DNA of 8,390 nucleotides, from positions 1-8,390 of the forward strand of contig JAEHDT010000273.1 of the NCBI GenBank assembly GCA_016880225.1. The letters run 5' to 3'. Below, one piece after another: positions 1-7,057 of the stretch; within the stretch, counting starts at the first letter, position 1, and each line of letters begins with the position of its first letter. This DNA comes from Gemmatimonadota bacterium. GTDB taxonomy: Bacteria; Gemmatimonadota; Gemmatimonadetes; Gemmatimonadales; GWC2-71-9. The notes under the pieces were generated by a model. That model was not told the DNA's origin. It made no database searches and worked only from the letters and a program-made list of their open reading frames with translations. Made by a program: the position numbers and the translations under genes.

Positions 1-96
1 CACGAGCGAGGTCGTGTAGCCCACGAGCTGCACGATCACGATCCAGCGTCCCAGCGTGCGCAGCGTCGGGGGGAGGCTCCGCCAGTTGACGGTCAA
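1..96 (-). CDS. Membrane protein, N-terminal fragment (runs off left edge)
   Basis: Only the first 32 codons are in the window. The reading begins MTVNWRSLPPTLRTLGRW and continues into a hydrophobic stretch (IVIVQLVGY...), which looks like the start of a first transmembrane helix after a short basic cytoplasmic segment. The proposed start is a TTG whose last two bases are shared with the TGA stop of the FMN-binding gene (TTGA). GGAG lies 7 nt before it, and no ATG or GTG is available in this frame for a long way upstream, so translational coupling is likely. The family cannot be fixed from 32 residues. The 'TLxRW' entry into a helix and the position after an FMN-binding-domain gene suggest a PepSY-type or other membrane electron-transfer protein, but this is inference from context. 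It is probably the third gene of the porin operon. Confidence 0.5.
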   Translation of the reverse strand, partial: MTVNWRSLPPTLRTLGRWIVIVQLVGYTTSLV

Positions 97-575
97 CGGA
101 TCGCTCCGCTCCGGTGCCAGGCGGTGAGGACGGCCAGCAGCCGTTTCACGCCGAGTGTGACCGCGTGCACGCTGATCGTCGCGCCCGAGATGCTGCGGAT
201 CTCTTTTCCTACCCGTACGGAGTCGGCTGCGGTCTTGCCACGGAATTGCCGGCGCCACGGCTCGTAGGCCACCTCGCCGCCGTACGGCTCGCGATACACG
301 AGGATATCCACGTCCATGAGGCGGTCGGCCGGGTCGATCGCCACGAGGAACGTGATCGGCTGATCCTTTCCCAACACGTTGCCGACTGCCGCAAATCCGA
401 GCAGGGAATCGGCGCGCGACACCCGCAGGACGTCGGTGGTATCGACCGAGACGGTGTCCACCCGGGCGCCGGGCCCGAACAGCCGGGCGATCGATGCGGC
501 CACCTTGGCGGGCGGCGCAGCCGGGTGGGCCGGCTGCTGCATCGCAAGCAGTAGAGCCGCGAGCAGGCTGTTCAC
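93..575 (-). CDS. Secreted FMN-binding domain protein (NosR/RnfG/NqrC-type)
   Basis: This 160-residue protein has a short hydrophobic N-terminus (residues 2-12, a likely export signal) and a Pro/Ala-rich linker (14-23). One FMN-binding domain (PF04205 type) follows, from about 30 to 152. The signature ISGATIS is at 129-135, with Thr133 as the residue that ApbE-type transferases link to FMN through a phosphoester in RnfG and NqrC. In those relatives an Asp usually sits three residues before the SGAT; here it is Arg127, so covalent flavinylation is likely but not certain. The expected role is a periplasmic one-electron carrier for an envelope redox chain. The start is GTG, one nucleotide after the porin stop, with no clear Shine-Dalgarno, which suggests translation coupled to the porin. 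The next gene starts inside its stop codon. An ATG at codon 12 is an alternative start but would remove the signal. Confidence 0.82.
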   Translation of the reverse strand: MNSLLAALLLAMQQPAHPAAPPAKVAASIARLFGPGARVDTVSVDTTDVLRVSRADSLLGFAAVGNVLGKDQPITFLVAIDPADRLMDVDILVYREPYGGEVAYEPWRRQFRGKTAADSVRVGKEIRSISGATISVHAVTLGVKRLLAVLTAWHRSGAIR

Positions 576-576
576 G

Positions 577-1680
577 TCAGAACTGGTAGCCGACGCCGAG
601 GCTCAGCACCTGGTGCTCGCCCGCGCCGGCGGCGTTGCGCACCAGCTGGTAGTCGCCCTTGAAGGCCGTGTTCCAGGTGGGCTTGTACGTGACGCCGAGC
701 GTGGTGATGCGGCGCGCCAGCGAGCGATCGCGCGTGACGCCGACGGGCACGTCCGCCTGGGTGTCGTACCGCTCGTGGCGTGCGAAGGCGCTGAGCGTCT
801 GGAGCAGCTTGTAGGCGGCCTCGAGATAACCGCCCGCGATGCGGCTGCCCACCGACTGTCCGTACGCCGCGTTGATCGCCTGCGCATCGCTCACGCTCAC
901 GTTGGCGACGACCCCGCGCAGCGCCAGCGGGCCGCGCTCGTAGCGCGCGTCCGCCGAGAGCAGCGTGACCGGAGCCGCGAACGCGCCCCTCCCCACGGCG
1001 CTATTGGTGTCGGCGGTGCCGCCGTACCAGAACGAGGCGCCGACCTTCCAGCCCGGTTGGGCCCATTCGAGCCGGCCCGTGAACGACGGATTCGCGAAGC
1101 TCGCATCTTGACCTTCCTGCCGGCCCCCGCGGATCCCTTGGTCGCCGGAAAATCCCTCGGCGCGGATCCCGTTCACGAGATACACGCGGTACGCGAGCCC
1201 AACCTTCCCCGGCACGGTCCCGACGACACCCACGCCGAGCTCGCGCCAGGTCGTGGGAATCACGTCGTGGTCGAAGCCGGGGCGCTCCACGCCGTTGAAG
1301 CTGGGCGGCTCGTGGGTCTCGTTGATGATACCGATCGGCGGCAGCACCAGTCCGGTGCGGAGCGTGAGCCGCTCGGCGAGGCGGTAGTCGAGATACGCCT
1401 GCTCCAGCGAGACTTCGCCGCCGGCGGCGCCGCCCTCGACCTTGGCGTCCTCGACCTCCAGCTCCGAGCGCAATGCCAGCCGGTCGTCGAAGCTGTGGGC
1501 GAGGTAGACGACGAACCGGGCCAGGCTCGCCACCGGGGGCGTGCCCGGCCCCGTCGGGTTGGTGTAGTGGACCTCGCCATAGCCGCCCACGGTCGTTCGC
1601 TCCTGCGCGTCAGTGCGTGGAGGGCAGAGGCAGCCGGCGCCGAGGGCGAGACACAGACCGCGTCCGAGCAATGCGCGCAT
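577..1680 (-). CDS. Outer-membrane porin, OprO/OprP-like beta-barrel
   Basis: This 367-residue protein begins with a signal peptide (hydrophobic core about 4-19, probable signal peptidase I site after TDA, residue 25). The rest is alternating-residue beta strands and ends in LGVGYQF, the terminal aromatic expected for recognition by the BAM complex. The segment INETHEPPSFNGVER (119-133) followed by IPTTWRELGVG (141-151) is a block I recall from a family of OprO/P-like porins in marine and soil bacteria; that recall was not checked by search. The start is ATG with GGAG 7 nt upstream. It is the first gene of an operon with the FMN-binding gene (1-nt gap), and a Fur-box-like palindrome begins 24 nt upstream of its ATG, so iron-responsive control is likely. 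The substrate is unknown: phosphate is what classical OprP carries, but the context points to iron or redox biology. LGAGC at 13-17 resembles a lipobox poorly and was not accepted. Confidence 0.82.
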   Translation of the reverse strand: MRALLGRGLCLALGAGCLCPPRTDAQERTTVGGYGEVHYTNPTGPGTPPVASLARFVVYLAHSFDDRLALRSELEVEDAKVEGGAAGGEVSLEQAYLDYRLAERLTLRTGLVLPPIGIINETHEPPSFNGVERPGFDHDVIPTTWRELGVGVVGTVPGKVGLAYRVYLVNGIRAEGFSGDQGIRGGRQEGQDASFANPSFTGRLEWAQPGWKVGASFWYGGTADTNSAVGRGAFAAPVTLLSADARYERGPLALRGVVANVSVSDAQAINAAYGQSVGSRIAGGYLEAAYKLLQTLSAFARHERYDTQADVPVGVTRDRSLARRITTLGVTYKPTWNTAFKGDYQLVRNAAGAGEHQVLSLGVGYQF

Positions 1681-1704
1681 CCAACAGCTCCGGCGCAGAT
1701 TAGA

Positions 1705-1719
1705 TGAGAATGATTATCA
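1705..1719. promoter_or_regulatory. Fur-box-like operator between porin operon and sensor kinase
   Basis: The sequence TGAGAATGATTATCA matches the 7-1-7 Fur consensus TGATAATnATTATCA at 13 of 14 defined positions; the only mismatch is G for T at 1708. It is an AT-rich island in an otherwise GC-rich region. It begins 24 nt upstream of the porin ATG, where it would cover a promoter core or leader and block transcription when Fur-Fe(II) is bound. It ends 65 nt upstream of the kinase ATG on the other strand, so it could affect both directions. The match is seen directly; control by Fur is inferred from the consensus. Confidence 0.65.
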
Positions 1720-1784
1720 GGTGATCGATAGCCGAATCTAAAGTTCGGGATTCAAGCGGTCAAGCAAGATTATTGTTGTGCTCC

Positions 1785-3908
1785 ATGCAACTGCTCGTCA
1801 CCGTGGTGTTGCTCTTCGCGGCCGGCGGCCTCGGCTGGGTGGCGCTGCGGGCCCGGCGCCGCCTGCAGCAGAGCGAGCGGGATCGGCGGCGTGCGGCCGA
1901 CGAGCTCAACCGCCGTCTGTCCGAGCTGTTCTCCCTGCAGGAGTTGTCTTACATCCTGTCGGGGTCGCTCCAGCTCGATCGCCTCGTGGAGCAGGTAGTT
2001 CGCTACGCGATGCGTTTCCTCGACGCGCAGGGAGCGCTGGTAGCCCTCGCGCCGGAAGGAGAGGGAGGGGGCGCGGCGCAGTCGCGGCGTCCCCTGCACG
2101 TCACGGCGGCCGCGGGCTCGCTGGCGGCCCTGGCGGGGCAGACGGTCCCGCCCGACGATCCCGGGCTGGTAGCCCGGGCGATCGGCCACGAGCGGCTCGA
2201 GCTGGTGGCTCCGTCGGAGGCCGCGCCGACGCCGGTCGCGCACGGCCTCGTGGTCGATTCGGCGGCGGCGGTACCGCTGCGCTCGCACGGCGTGGTAGTG
2301 GGGACGCTCGTGATCGCGAACCCGCGCGACGGCGGATTCACCCCTGAGGACATCCGGCTGCTCTCCACCGTCGCCACGCACGCCGCCATCGTGATCGCCA
2401 ACGCCCGGTTCTTCGAAATGGTGCGGCACGCCAAGGAGCAATGGGAGACGGCGTTCGACGCGCTATCGGAGGGCATCGCCGTGGTGGACGAGGTGGGCCG
2501 CGTCCGTCGCGCCAACCGCGCGCTCGCGTCGCTGCTCGGCGCGCCGATCGCGGACGTGATCGGACGGGACCTGGCGGATGCCCTGCTCGGTCCCGCCCCG
2601 GCCCTGCTCGAGCTGCTCGCCGCGGCGCGCCACGGCGGCCGGCCCCAACCGCTCGTGGTGCGCTCGGCGGTACTGGGCCGCTCGATCCGCGTGAACGCGG
2701 CCCCGATTCCGGCGCCGGCGCAGGAGCAGAACCTCGTCGTGCTGGTCGAGGACGTCACCGAGCAACAGGCGATGGAAGCCCAGCTGATCCAGAGCGAGAA
2801 GCTCGCCGCGGTCGGGCAGCTCGTCTCGGGCGTGGCGCACGAGCTCAATAACCCGCTCACGTCCATCGCCGGCCTGTCGGAGTTCCTGCTCGAGCAGAAG
2901 GAGCTGGGCACCAAGGATCGCGGCCACCTGCGCGTGATTCACGAGCAGGCGGACCGGGCGGGCCGGATCGTACGCAACCTGCTGACGTTCGCCCGCAAGG
3001 GTCCCGCCGAGCGGGTGGCGGTGGACCTGAACGACGTGGTCCAGCGCACCCTGCTGCTGATGAGCTACGACCTCCAGCTCAGGGACGTCACCGTCGAGAG
3101 GGACCTGCGACCCGTGGCGCCGGTGCTGGGGGACCGGCACGCGCTGCAGCAGGTCGTGATCAATCTGCTGAACAATGCGGCCCAGGCGGTGGCCGCGAAC
3201 CCGCCCGACCGGCGGCGCCGCGTGCGGCTCGAGACCTGGGCGGACGACCGCGTGCGCCTGCGCGTGGCGGATTCGGGCCCCGGCATCGCGGACGACGTCC
3301 TACCGCAGCTGTTCACCCCGTTCTTCACGACCAAGGAACCCGGGCAGGGGACGGGGCTGGGACTGTCGATCACCTACTCGATCGTGCAGGCGCATGGCGG
3401 GCACATCACGGTAGAGCGCCCCACGGAGGGCGGCGCAGCGTTCCTGGTTGACCTGCCAGTCGCGTCGCCCGACACGCTGCGCCGCGACACCCCGGAGCCA
3501 CGCGCGGCGCTGGAACCGGTGGCGGTGAAGCGCACGATCCTGCTGGTGGACGACGACCCGGCGGTGCGCCGCATGGTCAAGGCACTGTTCGGCGGCGAGG
3601 GACATGCCGTCGAGGTTGCGCGCAACCCGCAGCACGCGCTCGAGCTCGTCCGCTCGAAGAGCTACGACCTGATCCTCGCCGACGGGGAGGCCCGCTCGCG
3701 CAATCAGCGGTTCGTGCGAGCGCTGGTCGACTCGCACCCCGGACTCAGAGACCGGGTGCTCGTGGCGATGGGTGGGGAAGGAAGAGAGCCGCCGGCCGGC
3801 GACGACTCGCCGGCGCGGCTCGGGCTGCGCTACGTCCGCAAACCTCTCAACCTGCGCGATCTCCTGGACGAGGCGGCGCGGGTGTGGGCTGCGGCGGCGC
3901 TGTCGTAG
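1785..3908 (+). CDS. Hybrid sensor histidine kinase (TM-GAF-PAS-HisKA-HATPase-REC)
   Basis: This is a 707-residue membrane-anchored kinase. One N-terminal helix (2-21) leads into a basic coiled coil (24-52), a GAF domain (about 48-211), a PAS domain (218-328), HisKA (329-396), the ATPase domain (436-559) and a C-terminal receiver (583-699). The H-box AHELNNPL carries phospho-acceptor His352. ATP-binding boxes are intact: N460 in NLLNNA, DSGPGI from D496, the F-box around 509-516 and GQGTGLG at 520-526. The H-box type (HExxNP) is that of NtrB-like kinases. With only one helix and no periplasmic domain, sensing must be cytoplasmic through GAF/PAS. The receiver keeps the acidic pocket (589-591), acceptor D633 and K686, but Met662 replaces the usual Thr/Ser and a Gly-Glu follows D633 where an 'xMP' motif is normal. 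ATG 1785 was chosen because it sits directly before the helix; TTG 1773 in frame is possible, and neither has a clear ribosome site. No response regulator gene is adjacent. It is divergent from the Fur-box-controlled porin operon. Confidence 0.95.
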   Translation: MQLLVTVVLLFAAGGLGWVALRARRRLQQSERDRRRAADELNRRLSELFSLQELSYILSGSLQLDRLVEQVVRYAMRFLDAQGALVALAPEGEGGGAAQSRRPLHVTAAAGSLAALAGQTVPPDDPGLVARAIGHERLELVAPSEAAPTPVAHGLVVDSAAAVPLRSHGVVVGTLVIANPRDGGFTPEDIRLLSTVATHAAIVIANARFFEMVRHAKEQWETAFDALSEGIAVVDEVGRVRRANRALASLLGAPIADVIGRDLADALLGPAPALLELLAAARHGGRPQPLVVRSAVLGRSIRVNAAPIPAPAQEQNLVVLVEDVTEQQAMEAQLIQSEKLAAVGQLVSGVAHELNNPLTSIAGLSEFLLEQKELGTKDRGHLRVIHEQADRAGRIVRNLLTFARKGPAERVAVDLNDVVQRTLLLMSYDLQLRDVTVERDLRPVAPVLGDRHALQQVVINLLNNAAQAVAANPPDRRRRVRLETWADDRVRLRVADSGPGIADDVLPQLFTPFFTTKEPGQGTGLGLSITYSIVQAHGGHITVERPTEGGAAFLVDLPVASPDTLRRDTPEPRAALEPVAVKRTILLVDDDPAVRRMVKALFGGEGHAVEVARNPQHALELVRSKSYDLILADGEARSRNQRFVRALVDSHPGLRDRVLVAMGGEGREPPAGDDSPARLGLRYVRKPLNLRDLLDEAARVWAAAALS

Positions 3909-4219
3909 GCTTCCGCCGGCCAGCCGAACCCGGCGAGGTTCACCGCGCCGCCCACCGCGAACTTCACACCCTCGCGCAACAGCAGCGCCCGCTGCACCAC
4001 GCTGCCGTGGTCCGCGCCCGAGAGCGAGATCCGGCCCGCCGCGTTGAGCACTCGCCACCAGGGAACATCCGAATCGTCGGGGAGCGCCGACAGCGCCCAG
4101 CCCACGGTGCGAGCGGCGCCGGGCCGGCCCGCGAGGCGCGCCACCAGGCCGTACGTCGCGACCCGGCCCTTGGGAATGTGGCGCACGACCTTGTAGATGC
4201 GATGATAGAACGGGTTCAC
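3830..4219 (-). CDS. Alkyltransferase-like protein (ATL, MGMT homologue without active Cys)
   Basis: This 129-residue protein is similar to the C-terminal DNA-binding half of O6-alkylguanine-DNA alkyltransferase. HIPKGRVATYG (14-24) carries the nucleotide-rotating Tyr, and AARTVGWAL (35-43) carries the arginine finger Arg37. The active-site motif PCHRV is replaced by PWWRV at 53-57, so the alkyl-accepting Cys is Trp54 and the protein cannot demethylate. Known ATL proteins bind O6-alkylguanine and recruit nucleotide excision repair; that role is inferred from the family. The ATL fold should end near Trp100. The following 29 residues, Ala/Arg/Ser-rich, are encoded mostly antisense to the end of the sensor kinase gene, giving a 79-bp convergent overlap. 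The start is GTG with GAGG close upstream (3-nt gap). It follows the Nudix gene by 70 nt on the same strand. Confidence 0.87.
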   Translation of the reverse strand: MNPFYHRIYKVVRHIPKGRVATYGLVARLAGRPGAARTVGWALSALPDDSDVPWWRVLNAAGRISLSGADHGSVVQRALLLREGVKFAVGGAVNLAGFGWPAEAYDSAAAAHTRAASSRRSRRLRGLRT

Positions 4220-4289
4220 GTGACCTCGGCGGCCTCGAGGTGGCCTCCAACCTACCTCTGCCGCGCCGTTCGTCCAGCGCGGGCACCGC

Positions 4290-4757
4290 TTAGCATACCC
4301 GCAGCACGTCCTCCAGCAAGCCCGCGTCCCCGGAGGCCAGGATTGACAAAACGTCCTCCAGTGCTCTGCGCTCTCGGGGCCAGGAGAACCGCGCGGCCGC
4401 CGCTTGGGGCGTGAGCCACTCGGCGCGATCGTGCTCGCGCGAGGGCCGGACCGTCGCGCGCGGGTCCACTACGCTCGCGAACACCGGAATCAGCGCCACC
4501 TCGTCGGTGCGATGGCGATAGAACGCCTCCACCCGCGAGACATTGTAGAGCCGCCCGGGCCCGATCCCGGTCTCCTCGCGCACCTCGCGCAGCACCGCCT
4601 GCACTGGAGTCTCGCCGGGCTCGATGTGCCCGTGCACCGTCTCCCACGAGCCCGGAGACCGGCCGTCCGGCCCGCGACGCAACACCAGCACGTCGAACCC
4701 CATGGCGCCGGGACGCAGCACGTAGGCGTCGACGAACTGAACGCGCACTTCAGTCAT
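4290..4757 (-). CDS. Nudix hydrolase
   Basis: This 155-residue single-domain protein has a perfect Nudix box GX5EX7REUXEEXGU. It runs from Gly43 through Glu49 to R57 E58, then E61 E62 xG64, which provides the metal ligands for cleaving a nucleoside-diphosphate-X bond. The fold starts almost at residue 1 (VRVQFVDAYVL), and the 'SWETVHGHIEPGET' approach to the box is usual for small nucleotide-sanitising or NudB-like enzymes. The substrate cannot be read from sequence: dNTP, dihydroneopterin triphosphate or dinucleoside polyphosphate are all possible. Glu108 to Trp114 (EHDRAEW) is the usual end-of-fold strand. ATG start with AGGG about 8 nt upstream. It begins 20 nt after the stop of the assembly ATPase and precedes the ATL gene, so it may share a transcript with both; with ATL it could serve nucleotide and DNA damage control. 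Confidence 0.93.
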   Translation of the reverse strand: MTEVRVQFVDAYVLRPGAMGFDVLVLRRGPDGRSPGSWETVHGHIEPGETPVQAVLREVREETGIGPGRLYNVSRVEAFYRHRTDEVALIPVFASVVDPRATVRPSREHDRAEWLTPQAAAARFSWPRERRALEDVLSILASGDAGLLEDVLRVC

Positions 4758-4777
4758 GAGGGGAACCCTGCGAGCGC

Positions 4778-7033
4778 CTAGCGACGCCGTCCCAGCACCG
4801 CCTCGAGCCGCGCCGACAGCGCGCGGGCCCGGAACGGTTTCGTGAGGAAGTCGTCCGCCCCGAGCTCGAACACCCGAACCTCGTTATCCTCGTCGCCCTT
4901 GGCGGTGAGCACGATGACCGGAATGTCGGCGGTCGCGGGGCGCGAGCGCAGGTGGGACAGCACGCCGTAGCCGTCCAGCCCCGGCATGTTGAGATCGAGC
5001 ACGATGATGTCCGGGCCCACGCGATCGACCTGGTCCAGCGCCTGCACGCCGTCGCGCGCCTCGCTCACGTCGTAACCATCGCGCTCCAGCAGGTCCTTCA
5101 CGACCTTGCGGAGACTGTCCTCGTCGTCCACCAGCAGGACCTTGCGAGCCGGCAGGCCGTGCGCGCCGGAGCGCCGCGTCGGCGCCGCCTCCTCCAGCAG
5201 CTCGAAGTGGGCGGTCAGCGTCTCGGAGGCGGGCCCTGCTTCCGCGACGGCTCCGGGCCCCGCCTGGGGCGCGAACTGCGGCTGCGGTATCCCGCCGCTC
5301 GACCGGCGCGGCGCGGCCGCGGGCCCGGAGGGCCGCTCGCCCTCGTCGGGGATGTCCACGACGCGCGTAAGCTCGTCGAGCGTCGACTCGCCCCGCAGCA
5401 CGTGCTCGAGGCCGGATTCCCACAACCCCTTCATCCCTGAGCGCCGGGCCGCGGCGGCGATGTGCTCCGCCGTCTCGCCCGCCGCGATCCGCCGCTCCAC
5501 CTCGGGGCTGACGGTCAGCACCTCCACGATCGAGAAGCGGCCCCGGTATCCCGTCATGGCGCAGTCGGGGCAGCCGGCCGCCCGGTACAATGGCGTGCCC
5601 TTCGGGATCCACTTCTTCAAGCGGTCGGCGGGCGCTTCCATCCAGACTTCTTTGCAGGTGGGGCAGAGCTTGCGCATCAGTCGCTGGGCCAGCACGCCGC
5701 GCAGCGCCGCCGCGATCTTGTAGGCTTCGACGCCGATATCCACCAGGCGCGTGACCGCGTTGGCCGCGTCGTTGGTGTGGAGCGTCGAGAGCACCAGGTG
5801 GCCGGTGAGCGACGCCTGCACCGCGATCTGCGCGGTTTCGCGGTCCCGGATCTCGCCAATCAGCACGACGTTCGGGTCCTGACGCAGGATCGATCGCAGC
5901 GCCGAGGCGAACGTCAGACCCGCCTTCTCCTGCACCTGCACTTGCACGATCCCCGCCATGCGGTACTCGACGGGGTCCTCGACCGTTACGATGTTCACGC
6001 CCTCGCTCTTGATCTGGTTGATGCAGGAGTAGAGCGTCGTGGTCTTGCCGGACCCGGTCGGGCCGGTGACGAGGATGATCCCCTCGTGGTTCTCGAGCAG
6101 CCGCTTGATGCCCTCCGTTTCGTTCGTGTTCAGCCCCAACGAGTCGAGCGACTTCACCGTGGCGCGCGAGTCGAGGATGCGGATCACGACCTTCTCCCCG
6201 AGCGCCGCGGGGAGCGTCGAGACGCGCAGGTCGATCGGCTGGCCATTCACCGCAACGCGCGCCCGGCCGTCCTGCGGCCGCAGCCGGTCGGCGATGTCGA
6301 GCGCCGACATGATCTTGATGCGCGAGATCAGCGGCAGGCCGGCCTGGCGCGGGATCTTCATCACCTGGCGCAGTACGCCGTCGATGCGGTAGCGCACCGC
6401 CACACCGCCCTCTTCCGGCTCGATGTGGATGTCGCTCGAGCGCGCCAGGATGCCTTCCGAGATGATCAGGTCCACGAGGCGCACCACCGGTCGCTGGCTC
6501 GCCTCCGCCTCGGACGCCGCGATCTCGTCCGGGGCCGTCTGATCCTGCAGCTGCACCAGCTCGGCCGAGCTCCCCATGCCCTCGAGCAACCGCTCCACCG
6601 CTCCCTCGGATCGGTACAGCTCGTCCAGCTTCTCGGCGATCTTCGACGGCGCGAGCAGCAGCATGCGGATCTCGCGGGCGGTTGCGAACGCGAGGGCCTT
6701 CTCGGCGTCGAGATCGAACGGATTCGCGGTGGCCACCTCGAGATACGAGTCGGTGGCGCGTAGCGGCAGGATGTGGTAGCGGCGCGCGACCGCCTCGGGC
6801 ACGCGCTCCTTCGCGGCGGGTTCGATCTGCTGGGGGTCGGCGAGCTTCAGGCGGAAGCGCGCGGAGAGCGCGTCGAGGATCTGCTGGTCGGTGGCGATCC
6901 TCTGGGCGACGAGCGTCTCCCACAGCGTCGCGTGCGGCGCGGCCTTCTCCCGCAGCTCGGCGAGGAGCTCCGGGGTGACCACCCCCTCGAGGGAGTGCAC
7001 CAGCCATTCGTCCGGGAAATGCGTGTCGGCCAT
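4778..7033 (-). CDS. GspE/PilB-family assembly ATPase fused to a C-terminal receiver domain
   Basis: This 751-residue protein is a hexameric cytoplasmic ATPase that powers type IV pilus or type II secretion pseudopilus assembly. Residues 30-142 are a single MshEN/T2SSE_N domain, a class that binds c-di-GMP in MshE. The motor follows: Walker A GPTGSGKT (324-331), Asp box VTVEDPVEY (349-357), Walker B LIGEIRD (391-397, catalytic Glu394), His box GHLVLSTLHT (411-420). The zinc tetracysteine is C457/C460 and C488/C491. After a Pro/Ala/Gly-rich linker (about 562-628) comes a complete receiver domain (630-750) with acidic pair D636/D637, acceptor D680, T710 and K732. Usual GspE/PilB proteins end near residue 560, so the receiver is an added module. 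ATG 7033 was chosen because the MshEN region starts soon after; the open frame continues upstream but overlaps the neighbouring barrel gene. The Shine-Dalgarno is weak (GGGG) and lies in an inverted repeat. No other pilus genes are visible. Confidence 0.95.
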   Translation of the reverse strand: MADTHFPDEWLVHSLEGVVTPELLAELREKAAPHATLWETLVAQRIATDQQILDALSARFRLKLADPQQIEPAAKERVPEAVARRYHILPLRATDSYLEVATANPFDLDAEKALAFATAREIRMLLLAPSKIAEKLDELYRSEGAVERLLEGMGSSAELVQLQDQTAPDEIAASEAEASQRPVVRLVDLIISEGILARSSDIHIEPEEGGVAVRYRIDGVLRQVMKIPRQAGLPLISRIKIMSALDIADRLRPQDGRARVAVNGQPIDLRVSTLPAALGEKVVIRILDSRATVKSLDSLGLNTNETEGIKRLLENHEGIILVTGPTGSGKTTTLYSCINQIKSEGVNIVTVEDPVEYRMAGIVQVQVQEKAGLTFASALRSILRQDPNVVLIGEIRDRETAQIAVQASLTGHLVLSTLHTNDAANAVTRLVDIGVEAYKIAAALRGVLAQRLMRKLCPTCKEVWMEAPADRLKKWIPKGTPLYRAAGCPDCAMTGYRGRFSIVEVLTVSPEVERRIAAGETAEHIAAAARRSGMKGLWESGLEHVLRGESTLDELTRVVDIPDEGERPSGPAAAPRRSSGGIPQPQFAPQAGPGAVAEAGPASETLTAHFELLEEAAPTRRSGAHGLPARKVLLVDDEDSLRKVVKDLLERDGYDVSEARDGVQALDQVDRVGPDIIVLDLNMPGLDGYGVLSHLRSRPATADIPVIVLTAKGDEDNEVRVFELGADDFLTKPFRARALSARLEAVLGRRR

Positions 7034-7040
7034 CTGGTTA

Positions 7041-7057
7041 ACTACCCCAAAGGTAGT
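7041..7057 (-). promoter_or_regulatory. Inverted repeat over the ribosome-binding region of the ATPase gene
   Basis: On the minus strand the sequence reads ACTACC-TTTGG-GGTAGT, a perfect 6-bp inverted repeat with a 5-nt loop; a G-U pair could extend it in RNA. It ends 7 nt before the ATG of the ATPase-receiver gene, and its 3' arm contains the only purine-rich stretch (GGGG) that could act as Shine-Dalgarno. As RNA it could hide the ribosome site; as DNA it could be a dimeric regulator site. Either function is inference from position and symmetry. Confidence 0.35.

Noticed and set aside
379..1707. A 442-codon open frame on the plus strand opposite the porin and FMN-binding genes
   Set aside because: It is an antisense shadow produced by high GC. 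It has no recognisable domain, its composition is Arg/Ala/Glu/His-rich and disordered, and the minus-strand frame gives clear families.
1734..1753. GAATC...GATTC inverted repeat in the divergent promoter region
   Set aside because: There are only 5-bp arms with a 10-nt spacer; this is likely to occur by chance and is much weaker than the Fur-like palindrome.
4220..4289. CCTCGAGG and GGCC palindromes in the Nudix-ATL gap as a terminator or operator
   Set aside because: The repeats are short, overlapping and expected in such GC-rich sequence; there is no T-tract or clear hairpin.
5462..6763. A 433-codon plus-strand open frame opposite the assembly ATPase
   Set aside because: It lies entirely within the conserved ATPase on the other strand, has shadow-type composition and no domain.
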